Origin: Nocardia sp. NBC_00403
GTDB lineage: Bacteria > Actinomycetota > Actinomycetes > Mycobacteriales > Mycobacteriaceae
Length of the DNA: 64,000 nt
NCBI RefSeq assembly: GCF_036046055.1
Contig: NZ_CP107939.1
Location: forward strand, 4,340,001-4,404,000
Direction of reading: 5' to 3'
The position numbers were made by a program, and so were the translations under genes. Of this stretch, positions 1 through 11,887 are shown in pieces (within the stretch, counting starts at the first letter, position 1; each line of letters opens with the position of its first letter). The notes beneath the pieces are model-generated. The model searched no databases. It saw nothing but the letters and a program-made list of their open reading frames with translations, and was not told the DNA's origin.

Positions 1-2
1 TT

Positions 3-329
3 CGTACACCGGGTGGAGGGCCCGAATTGGTGAAAAGCTCTGCAGTCTCTTTTGTTTCGGGTGCGTCGGTGGAGATTGGATTCGATGCGGTGCCGGCGGC
101 CATCTATTCGATTGTGATTCAATCGCTGTTCGGCACTGTCGCCGGTACGTACAGAGCACGTTGGGAGAACATCCCCGGGGGAGGGCTGCTGGAAGGCATT
201 CCGGTCACTCTTCCCGCGGAGCCACAATTCGGGGAACTGGAATCGATTCCCCAGGATGTGCCGGACGTACCGGTGGTGCCGGTAGTGGAGGTGGTGGCGG
301 TCGGCCACGCCGAAGAAGACAACCCCTGA
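3..329 (+). CDS. partial hypothetical protein (left edge)
   Basis: The reading frame is open from the left edge to a TGA at 327-329, so it is probably the end of a longer gene; a TTG at 27 could also start it. About 109 codons are visible. A hydrophobic patch (AIYSIVIQSLFG) is followed by a tail rich in Pro and Val with PVVPVVEVV. No family is recognised. The coding case rests only on the open frame and amino-acid composition, which is weak evidence in DNA this GC-rich. Confidence 0.3.
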   Translation, partial: RTPGGGPELVKSSAVSFVSGASVEIGFDAVPAAIYSIVIQSLFGTVAGTYRARWENIPGGGLLEGIPVTLPAEPQFGELESIPQDVPDVPVVPVVEVVAVGHAEEDNP

Positions 330-1139
330 GTGCGGCGAAATCGAACTGTCGTACCTGGAGAATTGATCGGGCGCGGCGCATGCTCATTCCGCAGGAGTTG
401 CATGCCGGTCTCGATGTTCACCGAATCCGGCGCTGGGCGCCCGGTCGACGACGTTGCCTCTGCTGATGGCATGGGCATGGGTGACGGCTCGGCCGAGGTT
501 GGCGGTCCCGTAGCTGCGCTGTCGACACCGATGTCAGGAAGCGCGTTGTGGTGTGGTCGGCTGACGTTTGGTTCGCGCGCCGACTGCCCGAGCCGGCCGG
601 TGCCATCACCGGATTGATCGGCCACCCCGCGGTCGGCGCCATCGTCGCCGCCGCAGGAGGTAGCCTCGCCGAAGAATTCGCACGCCGCTTCGGCCCGTCC
701 ACCTGAGACCTCGGCTCCGCCGTCCGGGCCTCATGTCCTGGTCCGTTCACCGAGATCATCACTCCACGTGGCATCCGACGGTGGTGGTGGCGCAGGTGCG
801 CGGCGGTGTGGAAGAGCTGGACGCTGCCCTTGAACAATCGCGGCACGCCATCGGTGCCGCGCAACGGAATCGCGTCGGTGTAGATCACATCCGGTTGGAT
901 CGGACCAGCTCGGTGAGGTAGAGGGAGCCGACGTCGGTGCACAATGACACGAGCTCTTGCCCGCAAAATGGGAGATCACCACTCGAGTCCGCCGCGGGCA
1001 CTTGCCGCGTTTCGGTGGCATCGGTGCTGTGGAGTCATCGACCTCGGGTTCAGTCCGACCTTTCCTGCGGGCCGGGATTCCGGTGTCGTAACGGGTGAAA
1101 ACCCCTGTCCGGTAGCGGGTCTCGTGCGAGAGTGGTCGC
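330..1139. other. gene-poor stretch, possibly decayed coding DNA
   Basis: About 810 bases hold no convincing complete gene. Several frames are open on both strands, but none combines a ribosome binding site, good codon bias and a recognisable product. Short pieces look protein-like, for example the plus frame ending at 706, which suggests decayed genes. No terminal repeats or transposase motifs were seen. Confidence 0.4.
551..706 (+). pseudogene. possible C-terminal gene remnant or small ORF
   Basis: A plus-strand frame closed by TGA at 704-706 reads ...LPEPAGAITGLIGHPAVG followed by an Ala/Gly-rich helix and EEFARRFGPST. It has good third-position GC and looks like the C-terminus of a real protein. 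The only starts are weak GTG codons near 551, and an in-frame stop lies upstream at 482. It is either a 51-codon gene or the tail of a decayed one. Confidence 0.2.
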
Positions 1140-2096
1140 GTGGGTGACGAGCTTCCCAGACTCGGCGCGGTTCTGATCGGTACGGTCGTCATCCTGGCGA
1201 TCGTCGTTCCGCTGATCCTGCTGACCGGAAACGAATACTTCATCCTCGCGCTGCTACCCGGTATCGGGTTGGTCGGAACATTCCAGGGCCTGGTCGAGAT
1301 CGTCCTCGGTGCGAAACGGCGCTGGGTGATCGCGGCGAGCGGAGGGGTGTTCATCGCGCTCGGTGTGCTCGAGGCCGTTGCCGCGGTGGTGAAAGTCCTG
1401 CACGAATCGCCCTGGGTGTGGCTCGCGGCCATCGGTGTGGGTCTGATCGGGGCGGTGATCATGGCCAGGGCGGTGGCGACCGAGGTCGGTCGTGCGTGGT
1501 TGCAGGGGCCATTGCTGCGGTTCACGATTCATACCGAACTGGTGAAGCCGAACACCTCGGAATTCGACGCCGCCCACTCCCTGTCTGTCACGCTCCCCAC
1601 CGCCAGGGAGCTGATCGGGGTGCGGGTGCCTCCGTTCGTCCTCGACTACCATCAGATACTCGACGACGTCGCGGAGTTCCAGCTGGAAACGGCCAGAAAG
1701 CTCGGCGCCGCAGGCGAACTCGCGCAGGCCGTCACGCACAGTGCCGAATCGGCGGCGCTGCGCCGGCGCATCACCCGAACCGTTCCCGGTCGCCCCTACC
1801 TCGGCCGTTTCGCCGATTCGCTCACGCTCGAAACGTACTTCCTCGACCTCTCGGGCCGAACCGACGCCGCCGTTGCCGCCGCTACCGAGCAGATCGCCCT
1901 GGACCGGCGCATCCTCGCCGCCCGGGGCGACAGCGTCATCGAATCCAAGGCTTCCATGATCAACGTTCTCGTCGACGCCATGACCCGCCAGGCAGAACGT
2001 TTGGAGGATCTGGGCAGAAAGCCCGAAGCCGAGCAGCTCAGAACAGCGGCGCAAGCTCTCGGGCCGACCAACCCGATCGACCGAGACCCGCGATGA
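1140..2096 (+). CDS. membrane protein with helical, TPR-like cytosolic domain
   Basis: A GTG start gives 318 aa. Four hydrophobic segments lie in roughly the first 115 residues (around 7-30, 35-55, 66-88, 93-112). They are followed by a soluble region rich in Ala, Leu, Glu and Arg with pairs of amphipathic helices (residues about 190-310), as in tetratricopeptide-like domains. No catalytic motif is visible. It is convergent with msrA. A scaffold or sensor role is only a guess; I do not recognise the family. Confidence 0.65.
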   Translation: MGDELPRLGAVLIGTVVILAIVVPLILLTGNEYFILALLPGIGLVGTFQGLVEIVLGAKRRWVIAASGGVFIALGVLEAVAAVVKVLHESPWVWLAAIGVGLIGAVIMARAVATEVGRAWLQGPLLRFTIHTELVKPNTSEFDAAHSLSVTLPTARELIGVRVPPFVLDYHQILDDVAEFQLETARKLGAAGELAQAVTHSAESAALRRRITRTVPGRPYLGRFADSLTLETYFLDLSGRTDAAVAAATEQIALDRRILAARGDSVIESKASMINVLVDAMTRQAERLEDLGRKPEAEQLRTAAQALGPTNPIDRDPR

Positions 2097-2201
2097 ACAG
2101 GTCACGGTCCGCATCTGCCACGCTGCTCGGCAAACGAATCCGGCCGCCCCGCGTTCGAATGGCCTCAGCGGCTCCGTCCGGGGCGGCGCGGCGTGTCGTG
2201 C

Positions 2202-2717
2202 CTACTGTGCGGTGGTCTGCCGTTTCGGCAGCTTCCAGCCCGGTCGCGGGAAGTGGCAGGTGTAGCCGTCCGGGTAGCGCTGGAGGTAGTCCTGGTGCTC
2301 GGGCTCGGCCTCCCAGAACTCGCTGGCCGGGGTCACCTCGGTGACCACCTTGCCCGGCCACAGGCCCGAGACGTCGACATCGGCGATGGTGTCCAGCGCG
2401 ACACGGTGCTGATCGTCGTCGAGATAGAAGATCGCCGAACGGTAGCTGGTGCCGATGTCGTTGCCCTGACGGTCCTTCGTCGACGGATCGTGGATCTGGA
2501 AGAAGAACTCCAACAGCGTCCGGTAGTCCGTCCGCGTCGGGTCATAGACAATCTCCACCGCCTCCGCGTGGCCCGGGTGATTGCGATAGGTGGGGTGGTC
2601 ATTGCGTCCGCCGGTGTAGCCGACCCGCGTCGACACCACCCCTGGCTGCTTGCGGATCAAGTCCTCCATGCCCCAGAAGCATCCGCCTGCCAGAATCGCC
2701 TTCCGCGTGTCGGTCAC
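2202..2717 (-). CDS. msrA: peptide methionine-(S)-S-oxide reductase MsrA
   Basis: MsrA reduces the S epimer of methionine sulfoxide in proteins and free methionine, using thioredoxin. The 171-aa product has the signature GGCFWG near residue 11, whose Cys is the catalytic nucleophile, and the usual family blocks [23 protein letters not shown] and [23 protein letters not shown]. Length is normal. The start is GTG (2715-2717) and overlaps the msrB stop by four bases (GTGA), so the two are translationally coupled, msrB first. Together they repair both epimers of oxidised methionine. Confidence 0.95.
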   Translation of the reverse strand: MTDTRKAILAGGCFWGMEDLIRKQPGVVSTRVGYTGGRNDHPTYRNHPGHAEAVEIVYDPTRTDYRTLLEFFFQIHDPSTKDRQGNDIGTSYRSAIFYLDDDQHRVALDTIADVDVSGLWPGKVVTEVTPASEFWEAEPEHQDYLQRYPDGYTCHFPRPGWKLPKRQTTAQ

Positions 2718-3169
2718 GCTTGCTCCTTCGCGAAGAGAGTTCGGTACTGCCCATAACCTGCCGCCTCGAGGTCGTCGAGGTGGATGAACCGCAGCGCCGC
2801 CGAATTGATGCAGTACCGCAGGCCGCCCGCCGCGGCCGGCCCGTCGGTGAACACATGCCCGAGATGGCTGTCACCGTGCGTCGAACGCGCCTCGATGCGG
2901 ATCATCAGATGACTGAAGTCCCGCTTCTCGACCACATTCGCGGCGTCGATCGGTTTGGTGAAACTCGGCCATCCCGAGCCACTGTCGAACTTGTCGACCG
3001 AGGCGAACAACGGCTCACCGGACACCACATCCACATAGATACCCGGCTCGTGATTGTCCCAGTACTCGCCCGTGAATGCTCGCTCGGTCCCGTTCTCCTG
3101 CGTGACGTGATACTGCTCCGGCGACAGCGCAGTGACCGCGGCGGGATTCCTGTTGTATTCCGGTGCCAC
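2714..3169 (-). CDS. msrB: peptide methionine-(R)-S-oxide reductase MsrB
   Basis: MsrB reduces the R epimer of methionine sulfoxide. The 151-aa protein carries the SelR fold blocks [22 protein letters not shown] and [14 protein letters not shown]; the Cys in GLRYC is the catalytic residue. The two CXXC pairs that bind zinc in many MsrB proteins are absent, so this is the zinc-free subtype. It is the first gene of the msrB-msrA operon, with a purine-rich GAGGAGGT ribosome site just upstream of the start. An oxidative-stress role is inferred from the family. Confidence 0.94.
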   Translation of the reverse strand: MAPEYNRNPAAVTALSPEQYHVTQENGTERAFTGEYWDNHEPGIYVDVVSGEPLFASVDKFDSGSGWPSFTKPIDAANVVEKRDFSHLMIRIEARSTHGDSHLGHVFTDGPAAAGGLRYCINSAALRFIHLDDLEAAGYGQYRTLFAKEQA

Positions 3170-3401
3170 ATGACCTCCTCATATCGACGCCACGTACAAC
3201 CCTGGCTGCGGTCCGGAAAGTCCCACCCAGCGGCGGCGTCACATTCCGGGTCACAAATCGCTCGGGTCGGCCGCGCGTCATCGCTGTTTCGTCAGGGCAT
3301 CATCAGCACCACGGCCTTGCGCACACGGATCGGTGCGGCATCCAACGTCCCGGTCGGCACTCCGAAACGGGTCTGTTGTTCGCCGTCCGTAGGGCAGGTG
3401 G

Positions 3402-4421
3402 TCAGCGGTCGAACTGGGCGCGCTTGTGGTCGCCGTAGGGCTCGTCGCGTTCGCGGACAGCCTCGCGGAAACCGACAGTGGCCGAACGCAGTTGGAAGGC
3501 GTAGCCCTCGCGGGTGTGGCGGGAGATGCCGTCGAAGACGGTGCTGATCATGGCGGAGTTGGCGACACCCTGGGACTGCAGCGCCGAATTGAGGGCGAGT
3601 TTGGCCATCATCAGTTGATTGACCGGCATGCGTGCGATCCGTTCGACGAGGGCTTCGGTGCGTGCGTCGAGTTCAGCGGCGGGCCACGATTCGATCGCGA
3701 GACCCCATTCCTCGGCCTGTTTGCCGCTGAGGCAGTCGCCGGTGAAGAGCAGTCGTTTGGCGCGCTGGTCGCCGAGCCGGTGTGCCCACATACCTGCGGC
3801 GGGGATGCCCCAGACTCGGGTGGGCGGGTAGCCGATCTTGGTGTCGTCGGCGCAGATGATCTGGTCGGCGTACAGCGCGATATCGGTGCCGCCCGCGATG
3901 GCGAAGCCGTGGAGTTTGGCCACGGTGGGCTTGTTGGCGTGCATGAGGCTGGCGAAGCCGCGATTGAACCGGCTCATCATCGCGTAGTCGATCATCGGAT
4001 CCCAGGTGCCCCAGGGGTTGTGGTTGACCGCCTGCACCGTCGGGTCGGCAACGGTGCCCGTGGTATCGACGGCGGCGTCGGCGCCGCCGAAGCCTTGTTC
4101 GGCGAACATGTCCAGGTCGTACCCGCCGCAGAAACCCTTGCCGCGCCCCGACACCACGATCACGTGCACCCGCGGATCCAGATCGGCGCGCTCGACCGCG
4201 TGCGCCAGATCGATCGGGGTGTCGGGCGTGATGGTGTTGCCCTTCTCCGGACGGTTGAAGGTGATTCGCGCGATGCGTCCGTCGCGCTCGTAAGTGAGCG
4301 TCCGGTATTCGCGGTCGCCGCCGGGCTCGGGCCGATTCTGCCAGGGGGAATCGGGCACCTCCGTCCAGTTCTCATACCACGCGGCCGGGCGCTGACCGGA
4401 ATGAGTGTTGTTGTCGGTCAA
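3402..4421 (-). CDS. crotonase-superfamily protein (enoyl-CoA hydratase/isomerase-like)
   Basis: The preferred start is TTG at 4419-4421, preceded by GAAGGG, giving 339 aa that begin MTDNNTHSG; the frame stays open 34 codons further upstream but without a good start context. Crotonase blocks are clear: ITFNRPEKGN, SGRGKGFCGGYDL (first oxyanion segment), LHGFAIAGGTDIALYAD (second) and a GIPAAG loop. At the two positions where classical hydratases carry catalytic Glu, this protein has Asp (in GGTDI) and Pro (in YPPT), so ordinary hydration is doubtful. It is divergent from a TetR gene across a palindrome. A role in acyl-CoA catabolism is inferred. Confidence 0.85.
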   Translation of the reverse strand: MTDNNTHSGQRPAAWYENWTEVPDSPWQNRPEPGGDREYRTLTYERDGRIARITFNRPEKGNTITPDTPIDLAHAVERADLDPRVHVIVVSGRGKGFCGGYDLDMFAEQGFGGADAAVDTTGTVADPTVQAVNHNPWGTWDPMIDYAMMSRFNRGFASLMHANKPTVAKLHGFAIAGGTDIALYADQIICADDTKIGYPPTRVWGIPAAGMWAHRLGDQRAKRLLFTGDCLSGKQAEEWGLAIESWPAAELDARTEALVERIARMPVNQLMMAKLALNSALQSQGVANSAMISTVFDGISRHTREGYAFQLRSATVGFREAVRERDEPYGDHKRAQFDR

Positions 4422-4522
4422 GGTTTTTCCCTTCGCTGGGGGCGGAAGTACGGCGGGTGCCGCCGCGTCCGGGTCGGCCCGCCGAAGCCGGGCGTTCGTA
4501 TGGAGCTTGACCGATCGCGGCA

Positions 4523-4546
4523 TTGACAGTCAATAGTGACTGTGAA
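4523..4546. promoter_or_regulatory. palindromic operator between crotonase gene and tetR
   Basis: Inverted repeat with arms TTGACAGTCA and TGACTGTGAA around ATAG; nine of ten arm positions pair. The left arm also contains a consensus -35 (TTGACA) for the rightward gene. It lies 14 bp before the TetR start and about 100 bp before the crotonase start, the classic layout for an autoregulating TetR repressor controlling its divergent neighbour. Confidence 0.7.
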
Positions 4547-4560
4547 ATTCTCGGGCGTCG

Positions 4561-5238
4561 ATGGCCGAACACAGCGAAAGGCCGGCATTGACCACACGCG
4601 ACGCCCAGAAGCGAGCCACCCGGGCTCGCATCCTCGACGTGGCAACCCAGCTATTGGTCGAGCGCGGCTACTCGGCCCTGACCACGGTCGCTGTCCAGCG
4701 CGCGGCCGGTCTCAGCCGCGGCGCGCTCCTGCACCACTTCCCGACCGTCCATGATTTGTCGAAGGCGCTGATCGCCAATCTGGTCGAGCTGAACGAGCAG
4801 GCGGCGCGCGCCGCCGCGGCACGGCTCGGGGACTCCGCCGACCCGGTGCAACGCGCGTTGACGGCACTGCACGAGACGATGACGCGACCGCCCGCGCAGG
4901 CGGAGTTCGAGTTGTGGGCGGCCGCGCGCACCGACCCCGACTTGGCGGTGGTGCTGCTCGCGGCCGAGCGCGCGGCGGGCCGCGATCTGTTCCGCGTTGT
5001 CGATGACCTGTTCGGCCCGCTGATCACCGCACACCCGCGGTATCCGGTGGTCCGCGACCTCACCATCACGATGCTGCGCGGCACAGCGATCGCCAGGGTG
5101 CTGCACACCTCCGACAAATCGGTCGAAACGACGCTGCGTCATTGGGCCGACGCCATCCGCGTGCTGCTGGCCTTCGACGCCGCGCCCTCGGCTGCGGACG
5201 GCCGGGATCGATCGGGCGGGGTCGGCGGGAGGCGTTAG
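4561..5238 (+). CDS. TetR family transcriptional regulator
   Basis: The 225-aa protein has an N-terminal TetR DNA-binding domain: RILDVATQLLVERGYSALT followed by the recognition helix region LSRGALLHHFPTVHDL (residues about 22-70). The C-terminal ligand-binding part is Ala/Leu-rich and not diagnostic. A second possible start lies nine codons downstream (TTG at 4588). The gene is divergent from the crotonase gene and probably binds the 4523-4546 palindrome, sensing an acyl-CoA or related intermediate (inference). Confidence 0.88.
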   Translation: MAEHSERPALTTRDAQKRATRARILDVATQLLVERGYSALTTVAVQRAAGLSRGALLHHFPTVHDLSKALIANLVELNEQAARAAAARLGDSADPVQRALTALHETMTRPPAQAEFELWAAARTDPDLAVVLLAAERAAGRDLFRVVDDLFGPLITAHPRYPVVRDLTITMLRGTAIARVLHTSDKSVETTLRHWADAIRVLLAFDAAPSAADGRDRSGGVGGRR

Positions 5239-5258
5239 ATCGGTACTTGCCTGCCCAT

Positions 5259-6224
5259 CTACATCAGTAGCAACGGAACGGTATTGATGATGGTGTGCGC
5301 CGCCACCAACGCCCACACATTGCGATACCGAGCCCAGAGGTAGCCAGCAAACAGCGCGTAGGTGCCTTGGAATGCCACGATGGCGCCCAACCTGAGTGGC
5401 AATCCGCTCAATGCGGCCGAACCCTGTCCATGTGTCGGGAGGTGCAGCCAGGCAAACAGCAACGCGGCGAGCACGATTGCCGGCCAGCGGCCGAGCAGCG
5501 CTTCCAGCCGGGTCTGCAGCATGACGCGGTAGAACACTTCCTCGCAGATATTGGCGGTCAACACGGTCACCGTGGCGCCGATGACCAGCACCACCGGATC
5601 CGGATAATCCTCCGCACTCGGGAGCGGACCGGAGAACGGCCCTACCGAACTGAGGTAGCCGAAGGTCAGTAGCGCGGGAATCGGTGCGAGCCAGCGCCAC
5701 CCGCGCCGCGGCCACCACACGTGCTGTTCCCGATGTGGCGCCGATATGTCATGCGCCGAGCGGAATGCCCGGAATGCGAGCCAGGGCAGGATCAGAAAGA
5801 ATATCGGCTTGCCGAGGGCCCATAGGGTTTGGACGACATCACTCGACGTCCCCGCGACGATAAGCGCGAACAGCACCGTCGGGATCAGCACCGCCACCCA
5901 GGCGATCACCGCGGTCTCCCTGACCAGCACCCGCCGGTCTCCGATGACCTCGGGCGCGAGCACGGCCGCGCGCGGCGGCACCAGTCGCACCAGCAGCAGC
6001 CCCGCGGCGACCGGCAACAACGCGCCCGCCAGCGGCAGCCGATCATCGGAGTCCGTGGACGGGACGATCGAGTCGTGACCGCTGACGAGCAGGCCGACCA
6101 CGGCACCGACGAATACCGCCAGCCCACCCGCGAGAACCAGGCCACCCCTGGTTTGTGCGCCCCGGCGCAGGGTGGACAAACCGGCCGCTGTGGTGTCGGC
6201 ATTGCGAACATCGAGCCTGGGCAA
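5259..6224 (-). CDS. CPBP family intramembrane metalloprotease
   Basis: About 321 aa from a TTG at 6222-6224 preceded by AAGGAGA; the frame extends to a GTG at 6278. There are about eight membrane segments. The CPBP/Abi motifs are present in order: ICEEVFYRVML (Glu-Glu with Arg), FAWLHLPTH and AHTIIN, which provide the metal-binding Glu and His residues within the membrane. The family includes CAAX-prenyl endopeptidase Rce1 relatives; bacterial substrates are mostly unknown. It is divergent from the small membrane protein at 6392. No partner gene suggests a substrate. Confidence 0.85.
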   Translation of the reverse strand: MPRLDVRNADTTAAGLSTLRRGAQTRGGLVLAGGLAVFVGAVVGLLVSGHDSIVPSTDSDDRLPLAGALLPVAAGLLLVRLVPPRAAVLAPEVIGDRRVLVRETAVIAWVAVLIPTVLFALIVAGTSSDVVQTLWALGKPIFFLILPWLAFRAFRSAHDISAPHREQHVWWPRRGWRWLAPIPALLTFGYLSSVGPFSGPLPSAEDYPDPVVLVIGATVTVLTANICEEVFYRVMLQTRLEALLGRWPAIVLAALLFAWLHLPTHGQGSAALSGLPLRLGAIVAFQGTYALFAGYLWARYRNVWALVAAHTIINTVPLLLM

Positions 6225-6391
6225 CGGAGCGGTCTCCTTCGAAGTACTGAATCGGTTGCGATCCAGCCTCGGTGACACCGACTCCGAGCCACAACCTCCT
6301 AAAGGAGGACCCGCTTGCGCCGCGACACGTTTCTGGAAGCGGAAGGTGCCGTGTGCCCGTCATGATCGCAGCGACGGAAAACGGAGGAGAT

Positions 6392-6802
6392 ATGGGTGTG
6401 CGACGGTGGGGACTGGGGCTGCTCGTTGCAGCCGGATTACTCAATGTGGTGCCGATGCTCGGCGCGGTATCGACGCAGTGGGCCCGCTCGGCATATGGCA
6501 TTGATGCGGTGAGCAGTGATGTCGAGGTGCTGCTGCGGCATCGGGGGTTGCTGTTCGGGATAGTCGGCGCCGGATTGCTCGTCGCCGTTTTTCGGCCGCA
6601 TCTGCGCAACGCCGCGGTGACGGCGAATGCGACGAGTTTCGCGGGCTTCATCATTCTGGTGCTGGCCCAGCCTTCGGGAAACTCGTCGCTCGTGCGGATC
6701 GCGTGGTTCGATGTCGCGGGATTGATCGCGCTCGCCGTCGGGTTCGCGCTCGTGACGCGCAAGGCGTCCGATCCTGCATCGACCCAGGTGGCGGCGTCGT
6801 GA
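6392..6802 (+). CDS. small four-helix membrane protein
   Basis: The ATG at 6392 has a strong GGAGGA site and gives 136 aa; the frame is open further upstream but that part looks non-coding. Four hydrophobic segments (GLGLLVAAGLLNVVPML, LLFGIVGAGLLVAVF, TSFAGFIILVLAQ, VAGLIALAVGFALV) make up most of the protein. The stop overlaps the ATG of the next gene (TGATG), so the two membrane proteins are coupled. The family is not recognised with confidence. Confidence 0.75.
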   Translation: MGVRRWGLGLLVAAGLLNVVPMLGAVSTQWARSAYGIDAVSSDVEVLLRHRGLLFGIVGAGLLVAVFRPHLRNAAVTANATSFAGFIILVLAQPSGNSSLVRIAWFDVAGLIALAVGFALVTRKASDPASTQVAAS

Positions 6803-7167
6803 TGAGGGCCGCAACCGTCGTCGCTATCGGTGTGATGTTCTGTGCCATGGGCGTGTTCGCGCTGATCGCTCCGGCCGCGCTGGCCCGGCCGTTCGGCATC
6901 CGACTCCAGACGCCGCAGAGCCGTTCCGAAATCCGAGCCGTATACGGCGGATTCGGCATCGCGGTGGCGGCCATGCTGTGGTGGGCGGCCGCGGGCAGCA
7001 CCGACCGCCACGCCGGAATCGTGATTGCTGTCGGTATCGCGTTGGCGGGCATGGCCTGCGGCCGGTTGGTGTCGCGGCTACTCGACACCGCGACCCCGTT
7101 CTATCCGATCTGGTTCTATTTCTGCGTCGAAGCGGTCGGTGCGGGATTGTTGATCGCGATCGCATGA
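6802..7167 (+). CDS. DUF4345-like small membrane protein
   Basis: 121 aa from the ATG at 6802, which overlaps the preceding stop by one base. It has four membrane segments. The pattern PAALARPFGI ... SRSEIRAVYGGFGIAVAAMLWWA resembles the DUF4345 family, whose function is unknown. An earlier in-frame start exists but overlaps the upstream gene. A regulatory gene of the AraC family follows 20 bp downstream. Confidence 0.75.
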   Translation: MRAATVVAIGVMFCAMGVFALIAPAALARPFGIRLQTPQSRSEIRAVYGGFGIAVAAMLWWAAAGSTDRHAGIVIAVGIALAGMACGRLVSRLLDTATPFYPIWFYFCVEAVGAGLLIAIA

Positions 7168-7187
7168 GGCGTTCCCGCGGTGCGATC

Positions 7188-7937
7188 ATGACGCGTATGA
7201 CTCCGACGATCTGGCTGTGGCCCGGGCATGCCGCATACCTCGGACCGTCATTTCATCTCGACGCACACACCACTGCCGTGGATTGTTTCGCCATGGGGGT
7301 GGATGCCTCGTTCACGCTGCACGCGTCGGAATGCGGTGAACGCCACGTCTGCAGCGCGTTGATCCCCGCGCGGACCAGGCATCAGATCGTCTCCGGCGAT
7401 GGTCGAATGCTGTTCTTGTATCTCGACCCCGGCGCGGCACGCGGTCGAAACCTCCGCGCCGCGATGCTCGACCAGTCACCGAGCATCTGTTTCCACCATC
7501 GAGCCGAGTCTGCGATCCGCGGTTATCTGCGTGACTCGCAGGCGCCGGATTCCGGGCCGCTGCTCGAACGTGTGCTCGGTGCACCGGAACCTCCGATCAT
7601 CGACGGACGCATCCGCGCCGCCATGCTCACGATCAGAGATCAACCGGCCCGCAATCCCACCGCGGCCGAACTCGCCGCCGCGGCGGGGCTGTCCACCTCC
7701 CGATTTCTCCATCTCTTCTCGGTACACGCGGGCACCAGTTTCCGCCGATACCGCGTGTGGGCACGAATGCTGTACGTCGCCACTGCCGTAGGCAAAGGGA
7801 TGGACCTCACCCGGGCCGCCACCGAGGCCGGGTTCGCTTCCCCCAGTCACTTCAGCGACACATTCCACGCCATCTTCGGCCTGACCGCGACCGCCGTGAT
7901 CGCGAGCGGCGTGCACATCGTCGCCGCGGACTCGTGA
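7188..7937 (+). CDS. AraC family transcriptional regulator
   Basis: 249 aa from ATG at 7188 (a second ATG lies three codons later). The N-terminal half is cupin-like, with no clear ligand motif. The C-terminal roughly 100 residues carry two helix-turn-helix units: PTAAELAAAAGLSTSRFLHLF and LTRAATEAGFASPSHFSDTF, typical of AraC. It follows the two small membrane genes on the same strand and may control them. A strong terminator lies 38 bp after the stop. Confidence 0.88.
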   Translation: MTRMTPTIWLWPGHAAYLGPSFHLDAHTTAVDCFAMGVDASFTLHASECGERHVCSALIPARTRHQIVSGDGRMLFLYLDPGAARGRNLRAAMLDQSPSICFHHRAESAIRGYLRDSQAPDSGPLLERVLGAPEPPIIDGRIRAAMLTIRDQPARNPTAAELAAAAGLSTSRFLHLFSVHAGTSFRRYRVWARMLYVATAVGKGMDLTRAATEAGFASPSHFSDTFHAIFGLTATAVIASGVHIVAADS

Positions 7938-7974
7938 ACGAAACCGCCACTGCCACTGAAGAATAAGCGCACGA

Positions 7975-8005
7975 CACCCCGCGAGCGGTATCTGCTCGCG
8001 GGGTG
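7975..8005. terminator. perfect 12-bp hairpin between the AraC gene and katG
   Basis: Arms CACCCCGCGAGC (7975-7986) and GCTCGCGGGGTG (7994-8005) pair perfectly around a 7-base loop. It lies between convergent genes, so it probably ends transcription from both sides. No long T run follows, as is common in actinobacteria. Confidence 0.75.
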
Positions 8006-8054
8006 CCGTACGAGGCCGCGACGACCGGCCCGTCGGTCGGTCGTCGTGCCGTGA

Positions 8055-10767
<2,713 letters not shown>

Positions 10768-10773
10768 ATTCCG

Positions 10774-10795
10774 AAGTATTACTCATTCAAGTATT
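10774..10795. promoter_or_regulatory. candidate furA promoter and FurA box
   Basis: AAGTATT occurs twice as a direct repeat (10774-10780 and 10789-10795) in an AT-rich patch that contains the likely -10 of furA on the minus strand. FurA in mycobacteria binds an AT-rich site overlapping its own promoter, so this is the natural candidate for autorepression. No experimental support. Confidence 0.5.
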
Positions 10796-10986
10796 GGCCG
10801 GGGGCGATTCGGGGAAAATTTTGTTCCGAAACGGGGCGGTGGCTCGTTCAGCGGGCGAGCGGTGATCGCCGCGGTCGTCGGGGTTGGTCGGCGCGGAGCA
10901 GGGGACGCCGGGGTACCTGCCGCGCGAACAGCGCAAACATCGTAGTCTTCGGTCGTCATGGAGCACGGCTTGTCAGGAGCATCCCG

Positions 10987-11883
10987 GTGGAACTGCGAGA
11001 TATAGAGATCTTTCTGACGTTGGCCGAAGAGCTGCATTTCGGGAGAACCGCTTGGCGGCTACATATCTCGCAGGCCCGCGTCAGTCAGTCGATCAAGAGT
11101 CAGGAACGTCGGATCGGCGGCCGACTGGTCGACCGGTCCAACCCCCGCAACGTCCAGCTCACGCTGCTCGGCCGCCAACTGCTTGCCGAACTGCAGCCGG
11201 CCTATCACGGCGTCGTTCAGGCGATCGAACACGCCCGCCAGGCCGCCAGGGGTATTTCCGGTGTGCTCCGCGTTGCCATGATCGGCTACAACCCCTATGA
11301 CTACCAGCCGTTCTGGGATGTTTTCCGCAGCAGGCACCCGTCTTGGGAGCTGCAGATCCGCAGCAGCGAGTTCAGCGATCAGTTCGGACCGCTGCATCGC
11401 GACGAAGCCGACATCATCATCGCGTGGTTGCCCGTCGAAGAACCGGGCGTGACCGTCGGGCCGATCATCTCTGTGGAGCCGATGGTGGCAGTGATGCCAG
11501 ACCATCACGAACTCGCGGGTGAGAAATGGGTGTCACTGGAGGTTTTCGGCGACCGTGGCGTGCTCGAACCCAGCGCACCGCTGCCCGACTACTGGGAGGA
11601 CGCCGTCAGCCCCTTCCAGACTCCTTCGGGCAGGCCCATCCACCGTGTCGCCCCGATCTCGACGCTCGAAGACATCCTGACCACCGCCAGCACCGGCGGT
11701 ATCCTCACCAGCGGCATGAGCCACATCGCCCGCTATTACAACCGCCCTGGCATCACCTATCTACCCATCACCGATTCCGTCTCGGTGCGATGGGCGCCGG
11801 TCTGGCGCAGCGATAGGGAAACCGAGCAGGTCCGTGCCTTTGCCCGAGTCATCCGGGAGCTGGGACAGCTCGATCAGAGCTGA
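10987..11883 (+). CDS. LysR family transcriptional regulator
   Basis: 298 aa from GTG at 10987. The N-terminal winged HTH is clear: ELRDIEIFLTLAEELHFGRTA then LHISQARVSQSIKSQERRIG, with the family's typical first 60 residues. The C-terminal effector domain (from about residue 90) is periplasmic-binding-protein-like. It is divergent from furA and convergent with the TetR gene at 11888, only four bases apart. Regulators of this actinobacterial type usually control an adjacent gene, but no obvious target adjoins it here. Confidence 0.88.
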   Translation: MELRDIEIFLTLAEELHFGRTAWRLHISQARVSQSIKSQERRIGGRLVDRSNPRNVQLTLLGRQLLAELQPAYHGVVQAIEHARQAARGISGVLRVAMIGYNPYDYQPFWDVFRSRHPSWELQIRSSEFSDQFGPLHRDEADIIIAWLPVEEPGVTVGPIISVEPMVAVMPDHHELAGEKWVSLEVFGDRGVLEPSAPLPDYWEDAVSPFQTPSGRPIHRVAPISTLEDILTTASTGGILTSGMSHIARYYNRPGITYLPITDSVSVRWAPVWRSDRETEQVRAFARVIRELGQLDQS

Positions 11884-11887
11884 ACAG

